From Whalleya microplaca (lineage: Eukaryota; Ascomycota; Sordariomycetes; Xylariales; Xylariaceae), in contig MU385773.1 in NCBI GenBank assembly GCA_022497155.1, positions 62,001-126,000 on the forward strand: a stretch of 64,000 nt of DNA, written 5' to 3'. The position numbers were made by a program, and so were the translations under genes. The notes under the pieces were generated by a model. The model saw nothing but the letters and a program-made list of their open reading frames with translations. It ran no database searches and was not told where the DNA came from. Shown here one piece after another: positions 33,749 through 44,675 of the stretch (position 1 is its first letter; each line of letters starts with the position of its first letter).

Positions 33749-35217
33749 GATGAGTTTTTTTAAGAGCGAGGGTCGATCTGGCGGAGGGGCGCCCCTTTTG
33801 CCTTCTTTGCCTGCTGGCTGCCTTGCACCGCGCGCTCCCGTCAATTTCCCGCCTATAAAAAAGCGTTAGCTCGCGTTCTTTCCCCTTAATTGGCGGCTGC
33901 ACTACTTCACTTCAGCACCGATGCATCGATTAATGACGGCGTTGTCGCGCTTTTCGCTGGCGGTGTTTGGCTCTATACGCGGTAGGTGTACTGGTGAAGG
34001 GAGGGTGACAAGATTCCAGAGCTCCAAAATTCGGAGTTGACGGGCCCGCCACGACAGGGGGGGAACCGACAGTAGTAGGGGGAAGAATTTCTCTGGGCCA
34101 GGCCACTCACACACACTCTCTCTCTCCTACACACACACATACATACACACGCAACTGGGGGCACTCGGCCTCCTTTTCGACTGGGAAAACACCCTATTAA
34201 ATAGCTACAATTATGATAAATACACCACATAGCATTCAGAACACGTTGACTCTTTATTTCAGAATTGAGTGGGCTTTGCGCGGCCTATTTATTGGATTTT
34301 TTGTATGCTAAGTACTTCAGTAGGAATGCATACTACGTACCTAATCACTCAGGTCTACCTACATACAGCCAGACAGACAGGGGCTCGGCAACGTCTGAAT
34401 CTTACGACCTGGGTGACTATCGATAGGTGTCACGAACACATCCCATCCATCCATCACATGCCCCATTTCCAAACCTCGCTGAGTTCCGCATGCCAAACTG
34501 CATCCCACCCCCCTTCCAGCTGCACTTTCTCTCCAAGTCGCTTTTCTCTGCACTCCTTTACACCTTGTACTAGTAACTATGCACATTCACCACCTAAAGG
34601 GGGTCGCAAGCCAAGCACTGACTCATAATCCATGAATGAAACAGGCAAACTGAACCAGTCCATACATCGGTAGATGCTCTTATGCACGTTAGCTGAGAAA
34701 GCAACATAATTGCTAGGTCTTGGCCCCTGGCTCTCCTGTATGACAAACACCATCGTCATTCACTCGTAGTCAACGAAATGCTCAAATGCTTAAATGCTCG
34801 TAGTGTTCTTGTTCTATCATCGGCCGAAGCAGTTGAGAGTGGGAACCTCGAGCTTTGATTGCCCCCCTGCTTGCACATGCTCTTGTTTGGGATATTTTGT
34901 CTTTTATATATAGATATGTATCACGCGCTTTTTTATCCCCTTCATCTATCAACTTGCTAGCTAGCACGGTAGCTGATTCCTGAGTGGAGGAGTTCTTTTG
35001 ACCATGGTTGGTGCGTTAAGACGTTTTGAACGTCTAAGCCATCATATGGTCCCAAATCAGCCCTGTTCTGGATGTCGGGACTGGTAAATGCGCGATCATC
35101 GCGGCGGCAAATGCAGGCAACAGTGTCGATGCCCTTGCCTTCGTGATATACTACCTATCCCAAACACAGCGCTGGCTTGGAGCAGACGTCTCCCAATGGC
35201 GTCGAAGCTCTGCAAGT
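33749..35217. other. Intergenic region between RCO1 and the EBP1-like gene
   Basis: About 1.5 kb upstream of RCO1 and downstream of the EBP1-like gene, both on the minus strand. It includes CA/CT-rich runs near 34105-34150, probably part of the RCO1 promoter. No supportable gene was seen. Confidence 0.55.
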
Positions 35218-36769
35218 CTACTCGTCGTCACTCTCCTCGCTCTCGTCCTCCCCTGCCTTAGCTGCCTTCTTGGCCGGCTTCTTCTTCTTCTTGTTCTTGC
35301 TCTTCCCCTTATTCTTGCTCAGGGGCTGTTCAAGAAGTTGCAAAATTTCCTCGTCGGTGATCTTCTTGTCCGACTGAAACTTACTCGGATCTAACGTCGG
35401 CGGACTGCCGAGTCTTGAAATGCCGTTCTTAGTGATGGCTATTGCAAATTAGTTTCATTAGCGATATAGGGGGCAGGGGAATGTTGCGCGCATACCAAGA
35501 GTGGTGAGGAGTCGGGCGACCGGAGAACCATCCTTGTCGCCGACCAATTCATATTGCCTAAGAACATTCTGACGCACACCGTCGAATACTCCAACCTTGT
35601 ATTTGGTGTCGCCACCTTCCTCTTCAAGCTGTCTCACGCTGAAAGGAAAGTAACCAAACTTGCTCTGAATCGTGGACAACGTCTTGCGCGCAGTCTGAGA
35701 TTTCAGAATGTAGGTGTTGGTGGTACGACGGTGCAGAGTCGCTCTCTGGTCGAGTGTCTTGACCTTGCCAGATCCTAAACTCATACCCATCTCGACACCC
35801 CATACTTCGCCAACCTCGGGCGTGCCATCTCCCTTAGTACCTTCTGCGGGAGCTATGACAATCTTCTTCTTGCCTTCAATCTCATTGCGGTCGAAGAGCC
35901 AGGAAGTGGTACTCTCGACCAGATTGACCTCGTAGCTCTTGGCAACCTTCTCCAAGAGAGAGGTGATCTTGGACTGGGTAGGGGCCTTGGCTGCAGCTGC
36001 TTTCGCCTTCTCCTCATCGCTCCCAGCGGCTAGCAAGCCAGGGGGAACCATGAGTCGTAGTAAAAGTTCATTGGCATAGTATGTGGCGAGCAGTAAGTCG
36101 GCAGTGCGACCAGTGATAACATCCAGTTCCTTGTCCTTAGCTGGAACTATGATCGTATCGCAGACAATGGAGGCAAAACCATCGATCTGTGCGCCGAGCT
36201 GGATCTTCACCGGCTCTCCCTCCTGAAGCTCGACATTTGCCTCGGCGGCATCGGATGCCAGGGGGGTGTAAGGTGTCACATAGGAAGCCGGGGAAACAGT
36301 AGTTGGGTGTGAGAAACCTGCACGTGCCCAGCGTAAGCAGATTTGGAAGGGGTGTAAAGGGGCACGAGGAAAGCAGCCTAAGACTCACCCTTCAGCTTTG
36401 TTGTGCGATATACCTTGGCGACTTCGTCCTCAATGAGCTTGTCCCCCTTCTGGCAGATGGTGACGACCTTCTCCCCTGCGACACACAGCTTAGACACAGC
36501 GGCAAGGACCTTCTCAGAAATAGTAGCGGCTACCCTGTATTTTGTGAGGGTATCCGGGTTCGCCAACGAGTAGTCTGCCATCGGACGAGTTAGTTAGTAG
36601 CCCAACTTGTCGAGCCTCCCGAGCTAATAAAAGGTTGAGGTACGACGGGAATCAACGGCGGGGTAGTTCCCAGGGAGCTATGGGATTCTTGGGATTCTTG
36701 GGATTCTTGAAAAGGATAGGATGTATAGGAGGGATGGATATACGGACCGATTTCCTTGTCGTCAGCCAT
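35218..36769 (-). CDS. EBP1/PA2G4-like protein (Cdb4 type), M24 peptidase fold
   Basis: Homologue of proliferation-associated 2G4/EBP1 and the fission-yeast curved DNA-binding protein Cdb4. These are methionine-aminopeptidase-like proteins without peptidase activity that associate with ribosomes and growth control. The four exons on the minus strand are 36769-36748, 36574-36389, 36317-35496 and 35438-35218, giving 416 residues. The order of blocks fits the family: DYSLANPDTLTKYRVAA near the N-terminus, GFSHPTTVSPASYVTPYTPL at about 70-89, and an aminopeptidase-like core with VQIGAQIDGF-type spacing. The C-terminal tail is Lys-rich then acidic, ending ESDDE. Exon 1 encodes only MADDKEI plus one base and uses a GTCCGT donor, which is unusual but is the only site that keeps the frame. 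The gene is divergent from the SNF5-family gene, with about 930 bp between the starts. Confidence 0.9.
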
Positions 36770-37700
36770 CTTGATCTCAGTGGTTCAGCGGTTCACTACT
36801 CTAAATGTGATCAAGCTGTCGGCGGAGGGGTGAGATGAAGCAGAAGATTGACTTAACAAGGTAAGGGAAGGTATGTATTTTGGTATTTTCGAGGGCTGCG
36901 GGGCTTTGTGCGAACGGCAAGAGGGAAGAGGGGCAGAGCACCTGAGCAGCTGAGGTGGGCTGCCGATCAAAGGGTCAATTGGGTCAATCGACGAGCGGGT
37001 GACGTCCTCGGTCTTCGAGCTTTCAGGTCCTACAATGGCCAATGTACCGTAAATGACGGTAATCCGTATGTACATGCGTACAAGCCGCCTAAATTGGAGA
37101 TACTATCTTAGATGAATAATAGTGGGTAGATGTATATTATGCGTGTAAGCATGTTTCGAAGGTTAAGGGGTGCTAGGTATCGTGCCCCCTGCAGTTTGCT
37201 ACCCTATTTGTATCCGTAACAAATTGGGATAGCTGCTGATTCGAGGTTACGGAGACTTCTGCTCCCGGCTGAGAGTATGGCGTCTTGGAGTATCGTATAC
37301 TTTGTGCACGGACCCCAGCCACGGTACTTCCGTTTTGCGCAGAGAAACGGGTGCGACTATGTACCGATTGCTAAAATGATCGCGGTCGTCGCGTGTTTAG
37401 CGGTATCCCCGTTACTGTCTCTTCTTCTTCAGCCACGCCTCAAGGCTTCTTGCTCCCGAAAAGTTGAGCGCCCATCAAGTGAAGCATCGCGACAGCACAA
37501 TATTATCGACATCACGACACAGTTATCGCTGGGTACCCCTATCCACCTTATCCTCTCCGCATTGCTCCCCCGAAACTGCGCCGATTCGAGCCGTATACTC
37601 TTCGTACACCGAGAGAATCGTTGGCGTTGGACTGACATCTCCTTGAATCACTGTCCAGCGGTGCGACATACGTCCTCCTATGTGAGGCTCTTTCTCTAGT
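36770..37700. promoter_or_regulatory. Divergent promoter between the EBP1-like and SNF5-family genes
   Basis: A 931-bp gap between two start codons on opposite strands. It must hold both promoters and 5' UTRs. A triple GGGATTCTT-like direct repeat at about 36680-36710 lies inside intron 1 of the EBP1-like gene, not in this gap. No TATA box or named factor site can be assigned with confidence. Confidence 0.45.
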
Positions 37701-40230
37701 ATGGCGACCCAACAAGACGCAGATCCAGCATCAAGTAGCGCGGCCGGCGCTGCTGCCGCTACGGCCTCTTCTTCAGCATCCAAGTCAGAACATTCGTCAA
37801 CATCTACGCCTAAGAATAAGTCAGATGCGCCAGACGACTCGAATGCAAGCGCCATTCCCGCTCGCGACAAAGATGAATTCACGCAGTTTCTCATATACCA
37901 GGCGATAGCCCGGGATCACATACACTCGGCCGCCATAGTCACCGATAAAGACCGCCAGAACGAACACAACAAGTACCAATTCAAGATGATCAATGACTAC
38001 AAATTGGTGCGGAACGACTACAGGCCATGGTTCACGCCTAGCAGGCTTTATGGCGAGGGTTATAGTGGTTACGGTAACGGGAGAACTGAGACCGGGGCGC
38101 CGGCGCGACTGGTATACCCTCACGCGAAACCTCGGCCTGGCAAACGACAGGCGCCCCCTCTAAAATGGAAAAGAAAGGATATGAAACAGCAGGCTGAGCA
38201 ACACGAAGAGTTGGTTCCTGTGAGGTTAGACGTAGATTGGGACAAAATCAAGCTGCGCGACACCTTCACGTGGAATCTTCATGAGAGAATTCTCCAGGCC
38301 GAACTATTTGCTGCGCACCTAGTAGAGGACATGGGCCTCAAAGCGCCAGCTGCCCAGCCCGTCTTCGAACAGGTCGTGCAGCAGATGCACGAACAGCTCA
38401 ATGATTTTTACCCTTTTGTGTTCTCCGACGAGGACGCGATAGATCCCGAATTACCGTACTCAGCTTGGAAGAACGACGAGATGAGGATACTAGTCAAGTT
38501 GAACATCACTATCGGACAACACACGTTGGTAGATCAGTTCGAATGGGAGATTAATAATCCCCTCAACTCCCCAGAGGAATTTGCCGCAAGCATGGCTAAA
38601 GATCTGGCACTGTCAGGAGAATTCACTACCGCGATAGCTCACTGCATCCGAGAACAGACGCAGCTCTTCACCCGAAGTCTATACAGCATTGGGCATCCGT
38701 TCGATGGCAGGCCGATAGAGGATCCAGATTTGGTCTCTGCTTTCCTTCCATCCCCACTGCCTTCCGTGTTTCGGCCACAGCAGCAAGCCAAGGAATACGC
38801 GCCGTATCTCTACGAGCTCAGCGAGGCAGATCTCGAAAGGAACGAAATGGTGTTCTCCCGAGAACAAAGACGGCAGAAGAGATCTATAAACCGGCGTGGG
38901 GGCCCTTCGCTGCCTGACCTCAAGGAAAGACAGAGGACAATCCGCACATTAGTGGTGTCATCGACATTACCGGGCGCAGCAACCGACGTAGAAGAGAGCA
39001 GGCTTTACAAGCGAGTTGCAGGTGCGCCAGGCACCAGTCGCCGTAGAGGACCTGGCGCACGTGATGGTGATATCTCTGACTCAGATGAGAGTGAGGACTC
39101 ATCACCTGACTCCCCCGCAGCCTCGCATCTGGCCGGCACGGCGAGGACGAGAGGTATGCGGGGTGCTGCAAGTGCCGCCCAACAGCGGATGGCGAATATC
39201 GGTCGTTCCGAGACGCCCGAGGCCACAATACATCATCACGAAACCCGAACGTCTAGGAGATTTGGGCGTGAACTAACCAGAGACGAAACTGACGAACCCC
39301 AACCACCATACCTGGTAACCTTGAAGGTCTCGAAAGATAAACTACGGAAACTTTTGCGTGATATCAAGTTAAAACAAAGCACCCCAGGTAGATCGCAGAC
39401 ACCGTCACAATCCCATACCCGTGCCCACAGTGCCTCCGCATCTAACAGTATGCCTCCTCCCTCTACCCCGAATGTCTCGACAGCGACAGTCCCGACGACG
39501 ACTCCTTCCAATGGTGTACCCCCGACGCAAATCGGTCGTGTTGAAGCCCCTGCTCCGATACCTGGCGCCCCTGGCCCAGCTCCCGTAAGACATTTTCCTG
39601 ACACCTCTCCCCCTCCCAAGTCTCCTTCACCTTCTTCTATCTTCCGATTTTCCAGCAGCCGTTATGATCTATGAGCCTCAATTAGTCTTGGTCTCACAAT
39701 CACAGCTATTCGCCGGAACTTAGCTTCACTTAACTTAACCCAACTCCCTCCCCCTTTTTCCTCTCATCCCATAACGTAAAAAAAAGAAAAAGAAAAAATC
39801 ATTCATTGCTCACCAATTTGCTCACAAACCCCTTTCCTCACAGCCCCCTCCACCCGCCTGGCTCGTCGCCGCGCTCGACCGCTTCAAGCAGGAGGACGCC
39901 TACGCCAACGACCAGTTCGAGGGCGTCATGCGCTACAGCGGCGTGGACACGAACACGGGCGCGCCCTTCCCGCTCCCGCAGCCCGGCGACCAGGTCCCCG
40001 CCCACGTGCGCTTCTACTTCCTCCCGCGCATCCGCTGCCTCGACTGCCCCGGCAAGCTGTACACCCCCGGCCCGGACACCTCCGCCTCCAACTTCGAGGT
40101 CCACCTCAAGCACAAGGCCCACAAGGAGCGCGTTAAGGCCCGTCTCGCCCAGGTCGCTGAGAATAACGGTAATGGAAACGGCAGCAACAACGGCGGCGCT
40201 GGTGGTGCTGGTGGTGCGGCGCCTGCCTAG
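37701..40230 (+). CDS. SNF5/SMARCB1/INI1-family chromatin remodelling subunit (Snf5 or Sfh1)
   Basis: Nuclear core subunit of a SWI/SNF-type ATP-dependent remodeller. The exons are 37701-39584 and 39844-40230 (GTAAGA...CAG, phase 0), giving 756 residues. The N-terminus is Ala/Ser-rich and disordered. The SNF5 domain has the usual two repeats: one beginning LVPVRLDVDWD at about residue 170 and one beginning MRILVKLNITIGQ at about 260, ending near GHPFDGRPIEDPDL. A basic Arg-rich linker and a Ser/Pro-rich region follow. Exon 2 encodes a conserved C-terminal module that includes NDQFEGVMRYSGVDT and a zinc-finger-like set (CLDC at about 693-696 and H-x5-H in HLKHKAHK). It ends in an Asn/Gly tail. 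This module is known from filamentous-fungal members. The sequence does not settle whether this is Snf5 (SWI/SNF) or Sfh1 (RSC). Confidence 0.9.
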
Positions 40231-41380
40231 AGACACTGCCTTGGTGATGGCGGATGGGCGTTTGGCTTGGCTCAAAGGCTTGAAGGCCGAGATAATCTGG
40301 GTTAGTGGGCTGGCCGACGGATGGGCTGGCGATGCGGAGTTTATGTGGTGCGCTTATTTTATCTTAGGAGCTACTATTACCTGATATGTATCTTTTTTTG
40401 GTCAGCAAACAGCCCGCGAGGAAGCGTGGAGTTTGCATGAACGCCGTATAATAGCAGTCTCGCCATAGAGAGACACCAGTTCAAAATCAGCAATTTATCC
40501 TACAGTGACCTAACATTAACGGTCCATTCACGGCCACGATTAGGAACAGATATTCAGAGACTTGGTATATAACGATCTTCTAGGTCTATTAGGTTTGAGG
40601 AAATACTTATCGTTATCCTGGGGGGTAAAATCTCCTATACTCGATTATTCCATATAATCCCCCGTTGTAATAGTATATTCCGTGACACCTTATACGTATG
40701 TAATGATATTATGCCCTATTTGAAAAATCTCGAGACGATCTTACAGAAATGTATCTTGCTCACAATTATGCTGGCCTTTTCAATAGTGGAACTTCTCTTC
40801 TGTCAGGCTTTTCCCACTGGATCTCTCTACTGCGGGATTGAACATTATTTCAGGGGGGCAGGTGGTGATGGCAGATAAAGAGTCTAGTGGGCAGATTGGA
40901 AGGCAACGGAACGTGATCGTGGTCTGGAGGGGTAAGGGACATGATCGAACGTAGACAAGGTAATTCTCGATATTGTTGGTTCCCTTTTCGCGTACTATGA
41001 GTGAAGTGATTGTCATGGCTCACGATGAAATCCGAGGTATTGAAGTGATTCGTCATAATTTCGTAACAGTGTCTACAGCCATACATATTTGCAGTTGGTA
41101 TTCCCTTTTCAGCCTTTACATGACAAACATCCAGTCTGTACAGATCAAAAGAATTAAACACACCTGACCAAACTGACATCATTCAAAACACAATTACATT
41201 GCAATATATCAAAAGAGTGTGTTTTAGTGTCCAGCCTTTCGGATGATATCCCTCGCCCGGCTGAGCTAGGACATCCATGCTCTGCTTTCCCGGCAAGTTT
41301 CCGTTCATTTATTCCTCCTTGCCATACACGCTATAATAGCACACTGTTCTCAAGTCGAGCTATTCTCTTCCTTTGATGAA
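40231..41380. other. Gene-free, AT-leaning stretch
   Basis: About 1.15 kb between the SNF5-family stop codon and the 3' end of the interrupted unknown gene, which is convergent. It holds both 3' regions. Sequence from about 40430 to 41200 is AT-leaning with only chance open frames. Confidence 0.6.
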
Positions 41381-44300
41381 TTAAAAGATGTGTACCACAC
41401 CATGGATCTTCCCCGGGGACGTCACAGCTTCATCGACGCACATCCAGCAAGTATCACGAGGACAAACGACGATAGGTTTATCTTTATTCGTTCCGTGTCG
41501 GTGCAGAACCGACACGACGGCTAGCCTTGCGACCCAATTGTTGAAACATCTGACAACTGTAGAGCCGTCAGCGCAGTCTAAGACTTGGTCCCAAGACTCA
41601 ACCGATGACATCGAGGAAATTGCACGTTTAGATTCCGCTGAAACGTGAGAACATTCTCGATTATAGCGTTGAAGTCCTGGATCGACTAGGGTTTGATAGA
41701 TGTCCACGTCCGCAACCCACTTTCCGGAGTCACGAACAGAGACCACTGTCTCAATGATATTCACATCAGCATCACGTTGGCCAACGGTCTGGAAGCTGAC
41801 TATCGGAGCGCACCAGTCGGTAAATGTGAGGTGGAGCGATGTATTTTTGAAGTAGTCATGTGCCATTCCATCGAATTCGGCCTGTTCTATTCTCCAAGCC
41901 GCACGGTCAAACTGTCGCGCCATGAGGTTCGATGGACATACCAAGAGAGAGAAGCCTGCTTTCCCGGTATTCCCCAAGATCCTGGTGAAGCTATAATCAG
42001 GAGAGACGACTATCGGATCACTTAGCAGCTGATAAATATTGTCAATATGTTAGTCTTTGTTATGACTTGACAGACCAGGTACATCAACATACCGCCGTTA
42101 GAATATATATCGAGTCTCCGCCGCTTAGGCCTATAGTATTATAGTCACCTTTCATCCCTTCACTCACATCATAGCCAGTTTCGAAATATCCAATCAAACC
42201 AATCGCCGAGCGTTGGTTAATTGAGATATGTGTGTGCGCCTCGAACCAGTCATGCGACTCTAACTTCTTCGAGAAAATAGGCGGTTTGAATTCGCTATCG
42301 ACAATAGTACATGAAATGGTCGCACCGCCTGCAGCCGGTTTCTGATATAGCGTATGAATAGTTGACAGGACCTTGAGAAAGGCCAGGGCCGGCTCCTGGG
42401 CTAGCACTGTGTTCAAGCGATTTGGATCGATGAGTCCGGATTGGAAGCACCACAGAACATCCTCTAATGCGACCACATTGTAGTTCTCCTCCATGATATC
42501 TACATGTCCTTTGGCATAGATAGCAGCGTGCTCACAAACGGGTAATTTGCCGTCTGGCGCACAGTCCTCCGTCTGACCGAAAAGAAAGTCATATGAATTT
42601 TCCGGGTCTTCGCTGTGTGTTACTTTCTTCCAAAAGATATCTTGATACCAAGCCTCGTCTTTGTCTGAAATGAACCTGACCCTTTCGTTGGGATAGTTTC
42701 GCTGCACTTCGTCAAGGTAAGCGGCATAATATTTCTCAAAACGGGGGTTTCTCTGTTCCTTCATCGTCGCATCAAAGGTGATGGACAATTCTAGGTTTTC
42801 GCCGGTGCATTTGCTTTCAAGGTCTGTGTCCTTCTGGTTGCCAACATCCTTGTCGACCCTTGTTTCCAAGTCGATACCCGTTTCAAACTCCGCCGTAGGG
42901 GATAAATCTCTACCCATAAAATATCTGTATTCATTTTCAGACCCTTCTTCAGAGGAGTCCTCAGTGTGCGGTCTCTTCTGCTCTGGGGGGGTTGCTTCGA
43001 ACGGGTTAATGAGTAAATCTGATGGGTTGATCATGCCATATATTCCATCCCCGTTTGTCTCGAGTGTTTTGACATCGTCTCGGGCATCGTTCATTTTAGG
43101 TAGGTCAATCCATCTATGATGCTTAGTGTTGCGCTTTCGGCTCTGGGTTAGCTCGTCCTCGTTGTGTGACTCTTCTCTAAACACGCTGCAAAAAACAGTA
43201 TTGGTTTTTTCTCGTACATATTCGTAGCACACGATCACGCTGTTGTCTCCGTCTAGACCATGAACTCGTGATCCAAGCCGCCGTAATAGTTCAATCTTAC
43301 GGTCCACATCTTTCAACAGGAAAAGTAAGGTAGGGAGGTAAATGAGTTGGAAAAGAGGCTTGCGGTTCACCGTTAGTACGGTAGGTAAGAATTTTGGACG
43401 GCGACGGCCGAGAAAAACAGCACGAATAGCCTGCTTTTGCTCTGACAAGAAGTTGCGGAGCGAATCATAAATAATATGCTTCCAACCATCCTCATTCTTG
43501 GACGGCATTGTCTGCGCGATAGCCTCTAGAATTTTGAGAACCTCATGCGTTCCTTCAACAGGAAGTGACCAGCCCCGGGATAGACTGCCCAAGCAGACAA
43601 GGACAAGCTCACTGAAACTCAGACGAGATCCGTCGATGTCAAGCCGTCGGGTTTGTGCGGTAGCCTCCCCATAGTATCTATGGTGCGCAAGCGATAATGA
43701 CCAATAGACGCCATGGCCCTCTCGCTGGCTAGGATCAGAAATACCTAGGGACAAGACACCCCCAGCTTTGATCAAAGGGTCATGCATCTCTATTTCCGTA
43801 TTTCCACTTGGATTGTTGAATACTACCATATCTGGGTAGAGATGCCATGCCGAAAGACCAAGCAATACTGAACCGTCTTTGACAACAGAGGGACTGCCTG
43901 AAATGAGGCCCTCCATCGCGACAAGTGCAGAGGTCCATACGCGGACAACACTGGAGTACAATGAGTCGTTTGCCTCATGAATTGCGATAGATATATTCTG
44001 GATGATCAGTAGAAATTGCTTGTATTGTCGCTCGCGCGTGGCATCTGCAGTCTGTAGCCAGGCTCTCGCACTCGAATCCCATTTGGCTATATGATCTCTG
44101 GTTATCTCCTGCTGAACGGCAGATGCCAATGCTGTTGGGAATGACCCTCCACTCTCGAATTGAGCCACGATCTCTCGTTTTCGTTCAGCAATAAGCTCAA
44201 CCCAGAGAGAAATTGCTTAGGTATGTTTCCACATCCGGGCAAGGATACAGGCGAGCAAGTGTACTGGTAGGGCAGCCTTACTTGAGGTCGCCGACGCCCA

Positions 44301-44675
44301 AATGGAAGTAGCATCAATGCCACCATATTCAGACCGGATCCAATCGAGACCTCGAGAGGCATTTGAATCAGTATTTGCCACCTCTTGGGATATTTCCGAG
44401 GCACGCGTCCCGTAGGCCTTGATGAGGGTTGGTGTGTGTGGGCAGACACCGTCGAAGAGGGCACCGAGTCTCCTAGCAGTCACATGTAACGGTCCGTTCT
44501 CAGCCTCATGTACGCGAGAAGGTGACAAGACGTTTCCAATGGCTCGATATTCTGGAGGAGCTTCGAGTTTGATAAGCGTGAAGTCAAAATTGAGATTAGC
44601 AGCGGCAACGGTGAGCTCTTGGGTTGCCTGCGCAAAGCCAGCCTGGATACGGCCTATTGAGGAGCTACTCGGCAT
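41381..44675 (-). pseudogene. Large fungal protein of unknown function, interrupted by one in-frame TAA
   Basis: I cannot assign a function. From the ATG at 44675 the minus-strand frame stays open to 42093 except for one TAA at 44219-44217. It is then spliced (GTATGT at 42092 to CAG, next exon 42028) to a stop at 41381, giving about 1075 codons in all. The part before the TAA (about 152 residues) ends in a hydrophobic stretch, SSKAALPVHLLACILARMW, and LWVELIAERKREIV follows the stop in the same frame. No nearby ATG could restart translation. The C-terminal part has RSAIGLIGYFETGYD, a GLSGGDSIYILTA block across the intron, and a Cys motif, CPRDTCWMC. I recall uncharacterised Pezizomycotina proteins of similar design. 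A 66-bp GTAAGG...AAG intron (44281-44216) would remove the stop, but it lacks a good branch site and would delete the hydrophobic stretch. Confidence 0.6.

Noticed and set aside
44216..44281. Intron that would remove the TAA in the unknown gene
   Set aside because: The GTAAGG donor is good, but the acceptor is AAG without a branch-like site, and splicing would delete a hydrophobic stretch I believe is conserved. Kept only as an alternative explanation.
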